DNA of 64,000 bases from Benincasa hispida (Eukaryota > Streptophyta > Magnoliopsida > Cucurbitales > Cucurbitaceae): NCBI RefSeq assembly GCF_009727055.1, contig NC_052354.1, positions 2,878,677 to 2,942,676 on the forward strand. The letters run 5' to 3'. The stretch's first letter is position 1; every line of letters starts with the position of its first letter. Shown in pieces: positions 47,191 through 60,404 of the stretch. Position numbers and translations under genes: made by a program. The notes beneath the pieces are model-generated. The model saw only the letters and a list, made by a program, of their open reading frames with translations. It did not search any database and was not told where the DNA came from.

Positions 47191-48538
47191 TGATTGGGAT
47201 GACTAATTAACTGGCCAGATTCAATTCTATTACTTTTCTAATCATAAGGTAAATTATGAGAAATATAATGGAAAAATCAATGAATCTTCGACACAACCAT
47301 AAACTCAACCTATTGCACCTCAAATTAACCATGTCGTTACTATATAATTATAGATAATCCTAACATACATAGTATGGATGAATAAAAAAAACAGACGTGC
47401 AATTAAGGTGTCAATTTAATCTATTTATATGCTCGTTCTAGAATTTAAAGCAAGGAAAAGAAAACAATAAAATCAGAAAACCCATAAACAATCCATGAAA
47501 GTCTTACAAAATCCATAGATATTAGCCTAGCGAACCTCAACATCATCATTTCCTACCTAGTTGGTCATCAAAACTCGAATTCCAAAGCCATAATCTTAGT
47601 TTACAAAGCATTTACATAAAAAAAAAAAAAAAAAAACAAGGGTTTGGGCCAAAATCGGCCAAAACTGAACCTAAAGCTCTCAAAATTCTCCAAACAACCC
47701 TATAAAAAGAAAAGGAAATGAATTTATAGACATCATGAAAGTCTCGCAATGCTCTAAGTAACGTTGTGACGGTTGCAACATTTTTCCAATGTTCAACAAC
47801 GTTGCTCAACTCTATTGCAACATTTTCCTCAAGGTGTAGCAACGCTTCAGGGAAGTATTGTGATCTTGCCTTCTGTATTGTAGCATTATAAAGTGTTGCA
47901 ATAGAGCCTATCGATGTTTGGGTTAGGGACATTTTTTAAAAATTTTCTAATTTGTTCCAAAAGGCTCTATTTTGACCATGAATCACCCTTAACGCTTCGA
48001 TACACGTTATGCTCGATTTCCTAAAAATCTGAACATTTAGATTATATAAACACCTAAAACCAACTATATAGGTACTAAAATAACTCATTTAGAGAGTTAT
48101 CACTATTTCATATGCATGCTTGTAGCCTTTTCAAAAAGTTTTGCCTTATAGTTTTACCTTCAACATTTCACTTAAGCTTTGTTCTATACACTAATCTTTT
48201 AGTCCAAGAGCTTTTTCGTTACGAAGCTCTACCAACTTGCATGTTTTATTTCTTTTTATTACATCAATTTCGTGATTCATTGCATCAAAATTTGTAGACC
48301 AACCTTGAAAAATAATGCAAAATTATCAATTATGTTGGTAATATTAATAATTTCTTAAATATTTTTCATTCTCCTTGGTGAAATTTTATCATCACAAGTG
48401 AAATATGGTGACGAAGATGAAGATGAAGATGAAGATGACGCAAACAACGACCTCATACTCTACTTCATACAAGTCTTAAGCTTTTTCATTTAATTTTCAT
48501 CCATGTTAATATATACATTATAAGATGTTGGACAGCTA
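47191..48538. other. Intergenic sequence, partly repetitive
   Basis: 47740-47900 contains several GTTGCAACATTT-like words in both orientations and reads like transposon sequence. A (GATGAA)n microsatellite lies at 48413-48440. No gene. Confidence 0.4.
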
Positions 48539-49717
48539 TGACAACCCTAGAGGGGGTGAAGAGGACTTAATTAAATTTTTTGAAAAATATACTCATTTTA
48601 ACTAATTAAATAATTTTTAAATAAAATAAATAAAAATCCTAGTTGGTGTTAAATAACAAGATTGATAAAAATTATGTAATAATATATGTAATCAATGTCA
48701 ACCAATAAGAGTAAGCAATTACAATTGAATGAAAAAAATAACTAGGAAAGAATTAGAGAAGAAGACACCATGATTTTTATAGTGGTTTGGTCAAACTCGA
48801 CCTACATCTATTTTTCCAAGCACTTCTTGGGATTTCAATTAAAAAATCTCCTTTGACTCTTTCCACGGATGAGAGCCGGATTCTTTTTTAAGTTCAAGAG
48901 CAAACATGATCCTTTCCACGGGTTTAGGATCCAACCATTACAATATTTTTGAATCTTTAAATAGGCACAATAATCTCTCTAAATATAGTGGATACACAAA
49001 TTGGAGCTTATACTATTTAGTCCTCACAATACAATAAGAATTCTCTTAAGAACAAGATGAAAAGAAAGAAAATCGAAAGGTTTGAGAGAGATCAACAATG
49101 GTGGCCTTTTTCAATTTTTGAGGATTGTAAAATATAAAAAAGTTGAAACAATTTTGAGGAATATGAAATATAAAAAGAGAGGGAAGTGGACTAAAAATCA
49201 AATTTCAATTTGGATTACCGGATTGATCAAAAAGAAGAATTGAAGGTGAAGATTAAAAGATAATTAAAAGTAAAAAGAAAATAAAAAATAGTATATAACT
49301 ATTTTTTTTTTCTCTTCCCAATGGTAACTTGCAAAAAGCAGGTTTTATTTTTTTTTATTTTTTTTTGTTTCATTTGACCGTTGGGTCAAGATATAATTTA
49401 TAAAAAAAAACATATTTTATTATTATTTTTAATTTTTAACAAAAATCAATTTATTTTAAATCTCTTCTTTTGTTCAAAACTAAAATCCACCAATTACAAA
49501 TTTAAGGTCCCATGTAACACTCACTCAAAGTTCAAGTGGCTTTCTCCAATCGGTCTAACTTGATGATTTGGCTGCCACATCACCACCTCGAGTATTTTTC
49601 CATTAACCTTATTTTGCCTATAATTTAAAATTATAAGTAAACAAAATCAAGTTTGTTATCATAAAAAAATTAATGAATGAATTAATTAATTTGAGATTAT
49701 GGGTAAAAAAGCCAACA
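48539..49717 (-). repeat. copia-2 3' LTR
   Basis: On the element strand it begins TGTTGGC directly after a GTGGGAGAT polypurine tract (49718-49730) and ends near CCCTCTAGGGTTGTCA. About 1.18 kb. The second LTR is outside the window. Confidence 0.6.
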
Positions 49718-50218
49718 ATCTCCCACTTTTTAATAATGAAAAACCATAGAAGAAAAATAACTTGAAATGCACATAACCATAGCAATACATGATGGTCAAG
49801 AAATAATTTCAATATCAAGTATACATTTAACCACAAAGTTCATGCTTGAAAACATTCAACAAAAGAATTAACTTCTCCCCCTAAATAATACTTTCAAAAG
49901 ACACAATCATGCAACACATTTATAACACATTTTTCTTATACTTTTCTCCCTTTTGATCATAAAAAAGAATAATAAACATATAAGTGCTCCCCTAAAAGTA
50001 TGAACACATAAAAAGTATCTAAAGTCTCCCCTTATTAATATGTATTATATAATAATATCAAGTAAGATAGAAAATTAAGATGCATCACAACCAATGATAC
50101 CAAACTCAAGCCTATTTTTGCAAAACCTTTCTTCATTCAAAGACTTGGTAAAAATATCCACTAATTGATTATTAGAGCTTATAAATTCAAGAGTAATATT
50201 ACCATTTTGCATATACTT

Positions 50219-51640
50219 TCAAACAAAATGATGTCTAATATCAATATGCTTAGTCCTAGAATGATGTTTAGGATTTTTAGTCAAATTAATAGCACTAGTA
50301 TTATCACAAAATATGAGCACATTATCAAACTTTAATCCAAAATCACAAATAGTTTGTTTCATCCAAAGAATTCGTGTACAACAACTAGCAACTGGAATAT
50401 ATTTTCCTTCAGTAGTGGATAAAGCAATCAAAATTTTCTTTTTATTAAACCAAGATACCAAGAAACTACCAAGAAATTGGCAAGTCCCACTACTACTCTT
50501 ATAGTCAAGTAAACTACCGACAAAATCCGCGTAAGAATATCCTATCAAATTAAATTCAACATTTTTAGGGAACCACAAACCTACATCAATAGTTTCAACC
50601 AAATATTTAAGTATTCTTTTAACGGCATGCAACTATAATTCCTTAGGACAAGATTGAAATTTAGCACAAAGACATACACTAAACATGATATTAGGTCTAC
50701 TAGCGGTCAAATAAAATAAAGATATGATTATACATAGATAAATTTTTTGTCCATACATTTATCTTTTTCATCTTTGTCATGCATAGTGGTAATGTTTATA
50801 GGAGTTTTCGCAATTTTACCTTCAATGAATTTGAACCTCTTGAACAAACTCTTTGTGTATTTTTTTTTTTTACTTATGAAGATACTATCATTGAGTTGTT
50901 TGATTTGGAGTCCAAGGAAGAAACTAAGTTCTCACATCATATTCATCTCGTGCATACACTTAGAAAATTCTTCACACAAAGATGAATTATTAGAACAGAA
51001 AATAATATCATCCACATATATTTGCACTATGAGTATATCATTTTCTTTGACCTTAATAAAGAGAGTAATATCAAATTTTCCAAGCCATTCTCAAGTAAAA
51101 AGTTACTAAGTTTATCATACCAAGCTCTTGGAGCTAAGAGCCTTTTTTTCAACTTATAGACATGATTAGACAAATCAAAACATTCATAACCCGGAGGTTA
51201 TTCTACACAAACTTCCTCCACTCTATGACCATTTAAAAATGCACTTTTCACATCCATTTGATATAAAATGAAAATCTTATAAGAGGCAAAAGCAAGCAAT
51301 ATACTAATAGCTTCTTATTTAGCAACCGGTGCAAAAGTTTCTTCATAATCTATACCTTCTTCACAATAACCTTGAGCTGCATATTTCGAATGATATTTCC
51401 ATTTTCATCCATCATATAATATAGATTTAGTTCCAATTATAGATGCATAGAAGGTCTAGAGACTAACTCCCAAACTTTGTTCCTTTCTTTTTCTTGCATA
51501 GCTAACATCCAAAACTCATCACATTTAGTATCTTTAAAGCTTTTAGGTTCAATTTGATAAACAAATGTAAGATTATTAAATAAATTAATAGTAGAACGTG
51601 TTTTCAAACCTTGTTCGGGATCACCAAAAATCAAATCCTT
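50219..51640 (-). pseudogene. copia-2 reverse transcriptase and RNase H remnant
   Basis: The RNase H part (50219-50632) is open and shows AVKRILKYL, YSYADFVGS, SSSGTCQFLG, ALSTTEGKYI, CDNTSAINLTKNP and RTKHIDIRHHF, the usual copia order. The reverse transcriptase part to the right is split over several frames. A piece of the segment ahead of the RT (DEFWMLAMQEKERNKVWELV) is at 51437-51634. Confidence 0.8.
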
Positions 51641-51681
51641 GGAATGAGATGGAGCATATCTTCATTCTTTAAGCATGGACG

Positions 51682-53580
51682 TGAAGGAACTCGTTTTACA
51701 GAGAACCTATGAGCAAAAATGGATCGTCCAAATCTCATTTCGATTGAAACAAACATTTGTAGTAAAAGAGTACAAGTTATGAATCATAACATAAAATTAC
51801 AACATGCTTTCTAATTAGAAAAGGGGTTTAGAGATTATACCTTTGAAGAGCTCTTCTTCAAGTAAATCCCTCGTACTATCACGAACACCACGAATAATCA
51901 CGAAATCATCTCGAACAAACAACAACGAACTCTCGAACTAAAGAGAAGACACAACCACCTGGTTACGTTGGTATTCTTAGGATGAGAACCTAGGAGTGGT
52001 GGACTCTGGCTATTTTGGTTAGGAGGGAGTTTTTGGTTTGGAGGAGGAAGACAATTGAGGAAGAAACTCTCTATCGCATAGGAAAAATCTCTCAATCATT
52101 TTTATTCTTTTTTCAATAAAAAACCACTAACCGCCCACTAAGATGGTTAGAGAGAAAAAGGGAATAATTATCATATAAATATGATAACCAACTTATCATA
52201 TTATATTTATAACCTATAGTTTTAATATTAAATCACATACAAATAAACTATAGTTCTTTTTCTCTATTTTATGGAATTTAATATAAATCATATTTATATT
52301 ACATTTAACAACTATGAATTTTATTCATAGAAAATATAAATGAATCATATTCAAATATTTATTCCTCCAATTAGACTATAATGTATCAAATACATTATGT
52401 TAATTATATCATATATAATTGAATCAATTTAATTATATCATATATAATTAAATTCCCTTTTATTTATTTGAACAATTCAAATTAACCCAAAAACTGATTC
52501 TCAACTAAATCCTTTTGAGCTACCAAGAGGACCTTATGAACCTGTAAATTGAAGCCCAACAGTACATGAATAATTAATTAAACTCTTTAATTATATTATC
52601 CATCATCTGTCAACTGTCAGGCACTCCACTAAAGACCGACAACTGCACTCTTTGTACTATAGATATATTTCTGTATCCATTGGATATAACTAATCAACAG
52701 TACGATGAGCCTTCAGAAATTGTCCATAAGTATAGCTGGGCCAAATTACCGTTTTGCCTTTGTAGTTACATCTAATTCCTTAAGTACCATTGATCCCTCT
52801 AATGAACAATAGATCATAGTCTCACTATGACTAAACTTCTCTCGAGCCAAGAGAGGGTATGACGCCACATTGTTCAAGACCCGAAATCAGCCCTTAAAGG
52901 AGCAATTTATCTACTTACCCCTACTTCAGGTAAGGAGTGAATTACATCTTGTGTAGCTGAGTTCCCAGCTCCCCAATTAGACGAATCCTCAAAATTATAG
53001 GCTTGTTAAGTCGGTGATCTGGCCACTCTCACCCATACAAATCAAAGGACTGCCCTCATAAGCAGGAGTTCACAACTCACTCAGGAATAAGGTTATGTTA
53101 CCTATGGTCATCCTAGTAAAATGAAAGTCTCTATTGTGAACGACATTATATAATGGGACTAAACATTTCGTGGTTCGGTCTTATACAAACTCCTTTATAT
53201 AGAATATCCCCGCTCGCATGTTTAATATATGAATGGTCAGGATCAGATCATTTGTAGTATTTTACAGCATTTGTAACACCTACAAAGCGGACCATACTCG
53301 TAGTGTCACTAGGATAAGGTATCCAACCTTATTCATATACTACAGACCATTTAGGTTATCACTTAAACATGATCCACCTGTATGTCTCCACATACATGTT
53401 TAAGTTACAATGATAACTTTGGATGTTAGTTTATTGGTTTGTGGTTAATGAAACTAAAATATCATATATTTCATAGACAAAGTGAATAAAATATCAACTA
53501 TTATTAATCACAAATATGTTTGTTCATACAAAGTTTACAAATTATAGAACCCTACGAGATTTAGGGCATCAACCTCAACA
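51682..53580 (-). repeat. copia A 3' LTR (1.9 kb)
   Basis: On the element strand it begins TGTTGAGG and ends CCTTCA. It abuts a GTGGGAGAT polypurine tract at 53581-53594. The interior contains TATATGATATAATTAACATA and a CATGTATGTGGAGACATAC segment shared with LTR B. Confidence 0.8.
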
Positions 53581-53766
53581 ATCTCCCACTTGTTCTAAAG
53601 CTAGTGGGTGTAATCTAGTTACAAGTACACAAAACAATAAACTAGGGCATAACACGCCTAATACAAGATCTCCCATTTGTCCTAGTCCAGCCATGGTCTG
53701 TCTCATAGACCCATACTCTACAGGTGATCCTCAAACACTATAGCCATGAGGGCCTTCGTAAACAGA

Positions 53767-56283
53767 TTAGCAACGTTGTGCTCTGAAGCTATTTTCGTGA
53801 AAATCATGTCCTCTTGATGCACAATCTCTCGGATAAGATGGTATTTTTTTTTCAATGTGCTTACCACGTTTATGACTCATAGGCTCACGGGAATTAGACA
53901 CAACTCCACTATTATCATAATAAAGTGTGATGGGTTTTGACATGTCTGGAACAACTTCCAGATCAGTCAGGAATTTCCTAAGCCAAACGTTCTTCTTATC
54001 AGCTTCACACGCCACTATATACTCAGCCTCCATGGTGGAGTCTACGATGCAACCTTGCTTGGTGCTTTGCCATACTACAGCCCCTCCGTTAAGAGTGAAT
54101 ACAGATCCTGAAGTGAATTTCCGAGAATCCCTATCCATCTGAAAATTTAAGTCCGTGTATCCTGTAAGGATCAAATCCTTAGAACCATACACAAGCATGT
54201 AGTCCATCGTTCTTCATAGATACTTGAGGATGTTTTTAGTAGCTGTCCAGTGATCATATCCTGGATTAGATTGATATCTACTGACTATCCCTACTGCATA
54301 GCAGATGTCAGGTCTAGTATACAATATCGCATACATCAAACTACCCACGACAGATGCATAGGAGACCTGTCTCATTTCCTCAACCTCTTGAGGTGTCTTA
54401 GGACACTGTTCCTTAGACAAGGTAACTCCGTGCCTGAAAGGTAATAGGCCCCCCTTGGCGTTCTACATTGAATACTTGATCAACATTTTGTCAATATATG
54501 ATGCCTGAGACAATGTTAGCATTTTGTTCTTTCGATCTTGAAAGATCTGAATACCAAGAACAAAATGAGCCTCTCCTAAATCTTTCATTTGGAATTGGGT
54601 CACTAGCCAGTTCTTAATTATACATAGGAAGTCTACATCATTCTCAATGAGTAGGATATCGTCTATATACAACACTAGGAAAACTACTGAATTGTCGATG
54701 ATTTTCTTGTAGACACAAGGCTCATCAACGTTCTAATCAAATCCATAAGATTTGATTGCAGTTTCAAACCTTATATTCCAAGATCGAGATGGTTATTTCA
54801 GTCCATAAATGGATCGATTAAGTTTGCAAACCTTTTGCTCTTGACCTTGGTCTATGAATCCCTTGGGCTGCACTATATAAATGGCCTCCTCAAGATTGCC
54901 ATTCAGAAAAGCAGTCTTGACATCTGTTTCTCATATCTCATAGTCATAATATGACATAATGAATAGGAAGATTCGTATAGACTTTAGCATGGCAACAAGT
55001 GAGAAAGTCTTCTCATAGTCGACTCCCTCTACCTGGGTATACCCTTTTGCCACTAGTCTAGCCTTGAAGGTTTGCACCTTCCCATCAACACCTCTCCTCA
55101 ACAAAAGTAACATTTGTCGATACAAACACTTTGTTTTCTTTAGGATCATAAAAATAACCTTCTCTTGTTTCCTAGGGATAGCCTACAAATAGGCATAACT
55201 TTGAACGTGGTTCCAATTTCTTAGGATTAGCCTCAAGCACGTGTGCTGGGCAACCCCAGATCCTGAAATGACGTAAACTAGCTTTACGACCATTCCATAA
55301 CTCCAAAGGTGTTCTGGCAACACTCTTGAGGGACGCATTTCAGGATATAAGTTACAGTCTCTACTGCATAACCCCAAAACGAGTCAGGTAAGGAAGTGTA
55401 ACTCATCATAGACCGAACCATGTCCAATAGAGTTCGATTTCTCCTCTTTGATACACCATTCTGCTGAGGTGTACCAGGTGCTGAGAATTAGGAAACTATT
55501 CCATGTTCTATCAAATAGTTCTTGAAAGAAAAATCCAAAAACTCTCCACCTCGATCAGACAGAAGTGCTTTAATTGTTCTATTTAATGCGTTTTCAACTT
55601 TAACCTTGAATTCTTTGAACATTTCAAAAGACTCAGACTTCTGTTGCATTAAATAAACATACCCGTACTTTGAATAATCGTTAGTGAAAGTGATGAAATA
55701 TTCATAACCTTTCTGGCTTTTACATTCATCGACCACAAAGGTCTGAATGCACTAGCTCAAGAGGTTCTTTGGCCTTATGACCTTTTCCAATAAAAGGCCT
55801 TTTAGTCATTTTGCCTTCAAGGTATGACTCACACAAAGGTAAATAATTTTCTTCTAACTCGCTTAGAAGTCCATTCTTCATCAATCTCTCAATCCTATTG
55901 AGATTAATGTGTCTTAATTTTAGGTGCCAAAGTTGGGCATTTTCTTTAGGAGAAATTTTAAGTCGCTTATTTTGAGTTACGATAGTTTTAAACATCTCTA
56001 TGTTATGGAAGAAATTTGTTGCTAACGGTCTTAACACATAAAAATTACTTTTTAGTTGAGTAGAACAAATATCAACACTACTCTTTGTAATAAACACTTT
56101 ATTAAAAGAGAAAAAGAGTTGATATTTACATTCAACCAGACACTTTACAGAAACTAAGTTCCTCTTTAAATCGTGAACTATATATACATCATTCAGAATG
56201 AGAATTTTGTTTTGTAAAGTCAGCCGGAGACCTCCCATTACCACAGTTGAGACGACGTCCCCGGTTCCAAATCGCATCTTCAT
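53767..56283 (-). pseudogene. copia A pol remnant (integrase, RT, RNase H)
   Basis: From right to left: a gag-preintegrase region with the HLKLRHINLNRIERL motif and a zinc-finger-like stretch (55726-56283); integrase core with FTNDYSKYGYVYLM and LLSDRGGEFL (55488-55736); reverse transcriptase pieces with ARLVAKGYTQVEGVDYEKTF (54931-55149) and LYIDDILLI (54463-54675); and RT/RNase H pieces with SVVGSLMYA, TRPDICYAVG, DSRKFTSG and STMEAEYIVA (53767-54420). Stops and frameshifts separate the pieces. Confidence 0.85.
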
Positions 56284-56439
56284 CTCACTAACACCAAGCT
56301 GTCGCTAGGAATTGATTCTCTGAAATGAAGAACAAACATGGCTAGTGGCCCAGAGTCAATAATCCAGGCAGAATCATCATTCTCCACTAAACAAGTTTCC
56401 AAAACTACTATATCACATTTACCTTATTTGGCCTTCTTC

Positions 56440-57289
56440 TTCTTAGCCAAATATTCGGGGCAGTTCCTCTTCCAATGCACGTCCTATTGCAATGAAAATA
56501 GTTTCCCTTGTTAACTGCACAGGTTGCCTACCCCTTGATGCAGCAAGTTAGCAGGTGTCTTCCCCTTACCACCCTTCTTCTCCTTCCACTTTCTAGTGTT
56601 GGAGGAAGAATGTACAGACTTAGTTTTAGAGGTCGAACCTTTTTGGAACTTTTTAGATGATGAAGCAAGATTTGCTTCACCAACCTTCTTCTCCTTTCTT
56701 TTCAGCAAAGATTGAAAAGTATGCAACTCATTGAATAGAGTTGTAAGGTTGTAGTTAACCCTATTCAAAACAGCGTTGCTAACGAAGTGAAGGAAGCTTT
56801 CGAGCAAGGATTCCAGGATTATACTAACCTGGCTGGCCCATTCAATGCTTGTCCTGTTTATCTCTGCACATTGAAGTGGACCATCATATTGAGAACATGT
56901 TCTCAAACTAATGTTTCTTTCTTCATTCGTGAGTTGAAGATGTGCTTAAGAGTGTCGTGCTTGAGCTACGCAAACGGTTGTCCGAACATTTCCCTCAAGG
57001 ACTCAATGATCTCGCGTGTAGTGATCATGGTCTCATGCTTCTTGGCCAAAAATTCGTTAAGACTGACCAAGATATATGCTCCGGCCTTCTCGTTCGCTCG
57101 TGTCCAGCGCTCATACGCTTTTCTAACGTTTCGAGCAGTAGTAGGAGGTAGAATAGGAGGACACTCCTCCGTAAAGACGAACATAAGACCATCGATGATT
57201 AATATCGTGTTAATGGTGTTTTTCCAACTAGCGTAATGTTCGCCAGTCAGTTTATCAGCAGCAAGTAAACTAAGGGTAGTGGTAGCCAT
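56440..57289 (-). pseudogene. copia A gag remnant
   Basis: Starts at the ATG at 57289: MATTTLSLLAADKLTGEHYASW, the typical opening of plant copia gag (UBN2 / Retrotran_gag_2). The frame is lost near 56966 and recovered at 56511-56906, which ends in a Lys/Ser-rich stretch before the degraded zinc-knuckle region (about 56430-56510). Not expected to give an intact capsid protein. Confidence 0.75.
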
Positions 57290-57299
57290 AATTTAAATT

Positions 57300-59840
57300 G
57301 TTGAAAAATGAACAAACTTAAATAAGCCTACTTACATTAAACCACTTTTAGAATCCAATCAAGTTTTAGCAAAATAGTCTAGTGTACCCTAAGTGATATC
57401 TATTTTGCAATGATTCTTCAATGAGGTAGGACAAAAGTCACAGTAGGGTGATCAAGTGCCCATTCACTGAAATGAGACAATCTCAACCATTAGACAGAGA
57501 CAACTCCTTGTAACTGAATCTAATAGTCACCATTGTTCGGTCCAGAATTTTTTAACATCCTTAACAATTATATGTAAGTATAACCCCTCATTTTAGGTCC
57601 TAGAGTCCCGCCCTAAGGAGGAAACCTTAGGAAAAAGCTGATTAGAACAAGAGATTAAAGCAACCCCATCCATTTCTAAAGATCAAATAAAGAGTTGTGC
57701 AAAACTTCCATCCTTTAGGAGGACACCCACGATGCCATGAGACGATACACAAAAACTATATCTAACCTAATGAGAGAGACCAAGGGATATGTTGTCACAC
57801 GTCCCGCTCCCACTAACTATGAACATTCTCTCCATTCACCTTGGTATTGACCTACCCAAATGCCACCCATAGGGGGACACTACCATGGTTTCTCAAGGCT
57901 GAGGATAGATTTCACGGTGTGAATTTTTAAGGAGAAACGTGTAGAGGTAAAGTGAAGTATCATATGCCCCATTTACCTCCTACTGAATGTTCTACCTAGG
58001 GTTCATTAACTTAGAAAATTCGTCTACTGATTTTATCTAAGTGATTTGTTTAATTTGCTCAAAAACAACATTTTCTTTTGATGATTAAACAACTTTGATT
58101 CAATTCTTATTAAACTCCTTAACAGACTATCATCAAATTTGCATGCATGTAATAAATCTATCTAATTCACCTTTCCAGGTAGGTTCAAGGTAGGGGTGTG
58201 ACGTTTCCATTAACTTTGCTACCCCAACCTAGCTAGAACCAGCCTTAGGTAAAAGGTCCCTAATAAATACATTTGTTACATATTTAATCTTTTATTAGAA
58301 CCAATTTAATCGTATTAAACCAATTTAATAGATTAAACTTATATTTCTAATCTCATTAGAAACATGATCTTAGGTCTATGTCAATCAAATTTTAAAACAC
58401 TTTTAAAAGATGATTAAAACCTAAGGTGTGCATGCAACTCTTTATTATTGATTTTAATTCTAATTTAATTAATTATAACACTTATAAAAAATGAAATAAT
58501 TAAAACCAATCAACATTGCTAGCTAGACATACATAAGTTATTTATAACTATTATAAATTAACTTAAGGTAGTGTCATGCTTCATACAATATTCATTCATT
58601 ACTAATATATAACTTTTATATAATGAAGTAAGAAACTAAACTATAGCATATGTTCCAAACATACATACTACCTTATTTTATAACATTTATAATACAAATG
58701 ATACATGGATATGCTATAATGCATGCATATATTATAACTCTTATATTATATGATGCATGAGTATGCTTTAATGTAATTTAAATCATGCATACTAATATAT
58801 TATAAAACTTATAATATAAAATGATGTATGAAAATAAATGCATAACCTATGGTGGGTTTTAAAACTATACGACATACATTATGGCATATACAATAAACAT
58901 ATATCATATGCATATTTAAATATAGTTGATGGATCGGGATAGTAAATCTCAAAACCGAAAAAGAAAAAGCTAATCTATTACAAAAGTTTGAGTCCTCCGG
59001 TTTGAAACAGGTGAATTGGGTTGAACTGATCGCCTTGAAGCCTTGCAGCTTGATCGTGTAGGAAACCTCCTGATCTTCGAGCAACGAGCGTCGAGTGTAA
59101 ACGATCGTGTAACTTTGGACTATGTTATGAGCATGAAAGCCCCTTGATCGTTCAGCGTGCGTTGAGTAGCACATACCATGCGATCGTGTAGCTGAAAACT
59201 ATGGGATGAGCATGATAGTCTACATGATCGAGTAACATGAGCCGAGTATCGTATACTATGCGATCGTGTAGCTATAGACTATGCGATGAGCATGATAGTC
59301 TGCACGATCGTTTAGCACGCATGCCTTGCATCGAGTATCAAATACCACGCGATCGTTTACCCTTCGATCGCCTACGCGATCATGCAACCAACACAACACA
59401 ATCAAGTAGACAACTCTACACGAAGGTGTAGCATTAGCTATGCACTCGTTTAGTAGATGCTACACAATCGTATAGAAAATTATACACTAACGAATAGCTA
59501 AATCTAAACGATTGTTTAGCTCAAGCAACACGATGCGACCATCGTTTCATCTTCTCCATCAAAATACACCGCAACTTTTGCATCTAAAGCTTCACGAAAC
59601 TCAAAAAACAAAACAGATACAGACTCGATTGCAAGAATTAATGCCAAAAAATGCAGGGACCCTTACAAATTAACTTTTGTAAACATAAATAGAAAGCAAA
59701 AAGGATTACTACCCCGAAACATCCATCAACAAAGCATCCACATACATTTAACTATTGAACGCAATACAGAACCTTAAGACCCACCAAACTGTAAACAATT
59801 TCAATAAAGAAAATGGCATTTGGAATTAGAACTAAAACTT
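57300..59840 (-). other. copia A untranslated leader
   Basis: About 2.5 kb between the gag start and the primer-binding site, with no open frame. The AT-rich part (58300-58900) is followed by a CGATCGT-rich array (59040-59530). An extended leader is seen in several plant copia lineages. Confidence 0.6.
59040..59530. repeat. Tandem repeat with GCGATCGTGTAGC units in the copia A leader
   Basis: Three diverged units of about 80-89 bases start near 59099, 59180 and 59260. Each holds GATCGTGTA(G/A)CT, an ACTATG(N)GATGAGCATGA segment, and a second GATCG site. Single CGATCGTTTA-type sites continue to 59530. Confidence 0.7.
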
Positions 59841-59853
59841 GGCTTTGATACCA
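59841..59853 (-). other. copia A primer-binding site
   Basis: Reads TGGTATCAAAGCC on the minus strand, one change from the initiator tRNA-Met complement TGGTATCAGAGCC, two bases inside the LTR edge at 59856. This fixes orientation and LTR boundary. Confidence 0.88.
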
Positions 59854-59855
59854 AT

Positions 59856-60394
59856 TGAAGGAACTCGTTTTATAGAGAACCTATGAGCGGAAGCGGATCG
59901 TCCAAATCCCATTTCGATTGAAACAAACATTTACAGTAAAATAGTACAGATTATGCATCATAATATGAAATTACCGCATGCTTTTTAATTAGAAAAGGGG
60001 TTTAGAGATTATAACTTTGAAGAACTCTTCTTCAAGTAAATCTCTCGTACTGTCAGAAACACCACGAATAGTAACAAAAACTCCTCGAACAAACAACAAT
60101 GAACTCTCGAACCAAAGAGAAGACACAACCACTTTGTAACCTTGGTTTTCTCGGGGTGAGAACCCAAGAGTGGTGGACTCTGACTATTTTGGTTAGGAGA
60201 GAGTTTTTGGTTTGGAGGAGGAAGATGATTGAGGAAGAAACTCTCTATAGCATAGGAAAAATCTCCCAATCATTTAGTCTTAGTGAGGCTATCGTATAGA
60301 CTCTGTATTTTTGTAGATGATCTAGGAAGAAGAAGAAAACTGTTTTTCTTTTTATTCCTTTTTCCATAAAAAAATCACTAATTTCCCACTAAGG
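59856..60394 (-). repeat. copia A 5' LTR, truncated part
   Basis: Matches the first 450-odd bases of 51682-53580, with an extra segment near 60280-60340, and stops aligning after CCCACTAAG at about 60393. The missing 1.4 kb should lie beyond element B. Confidence 0.75.
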
Positions 60395-60404
60395 AAATCA
60401 GACA

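Larger units (their letters stand above)
48539..51681 (-). mobile_element. Truncated Ty1/copia element (copia-2), interrupted by copia A
   Basis: A 3' LTR (48539-49717), a polypurine tract and pol sequence, reading leftward. The upstream part is missing because copia A begins at 51682 in the middle of the reverse transcriptase region. The other half is expected to the right of the window. Confidence 0.75.
51682..60394 (-). mobile_element. Ty1/copia LTR retrotransposon A (near full length, broken)
   Basis: Leftward element with 3' LTR (51682-53580), polypurine tract, pol, gag, a long untranslated leader, primer-binding site and the first part of the 5' LTR (59856 to about 60394). The 5' LTR stops where element B begins. 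If complete it would be about 10 kb. LTR copies share GAGAACCTATGAGC and AGAAAAGGGGTTTAGAGATTAT but differ at many positions, so the insertion is not recent. Confidence 0.85.
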
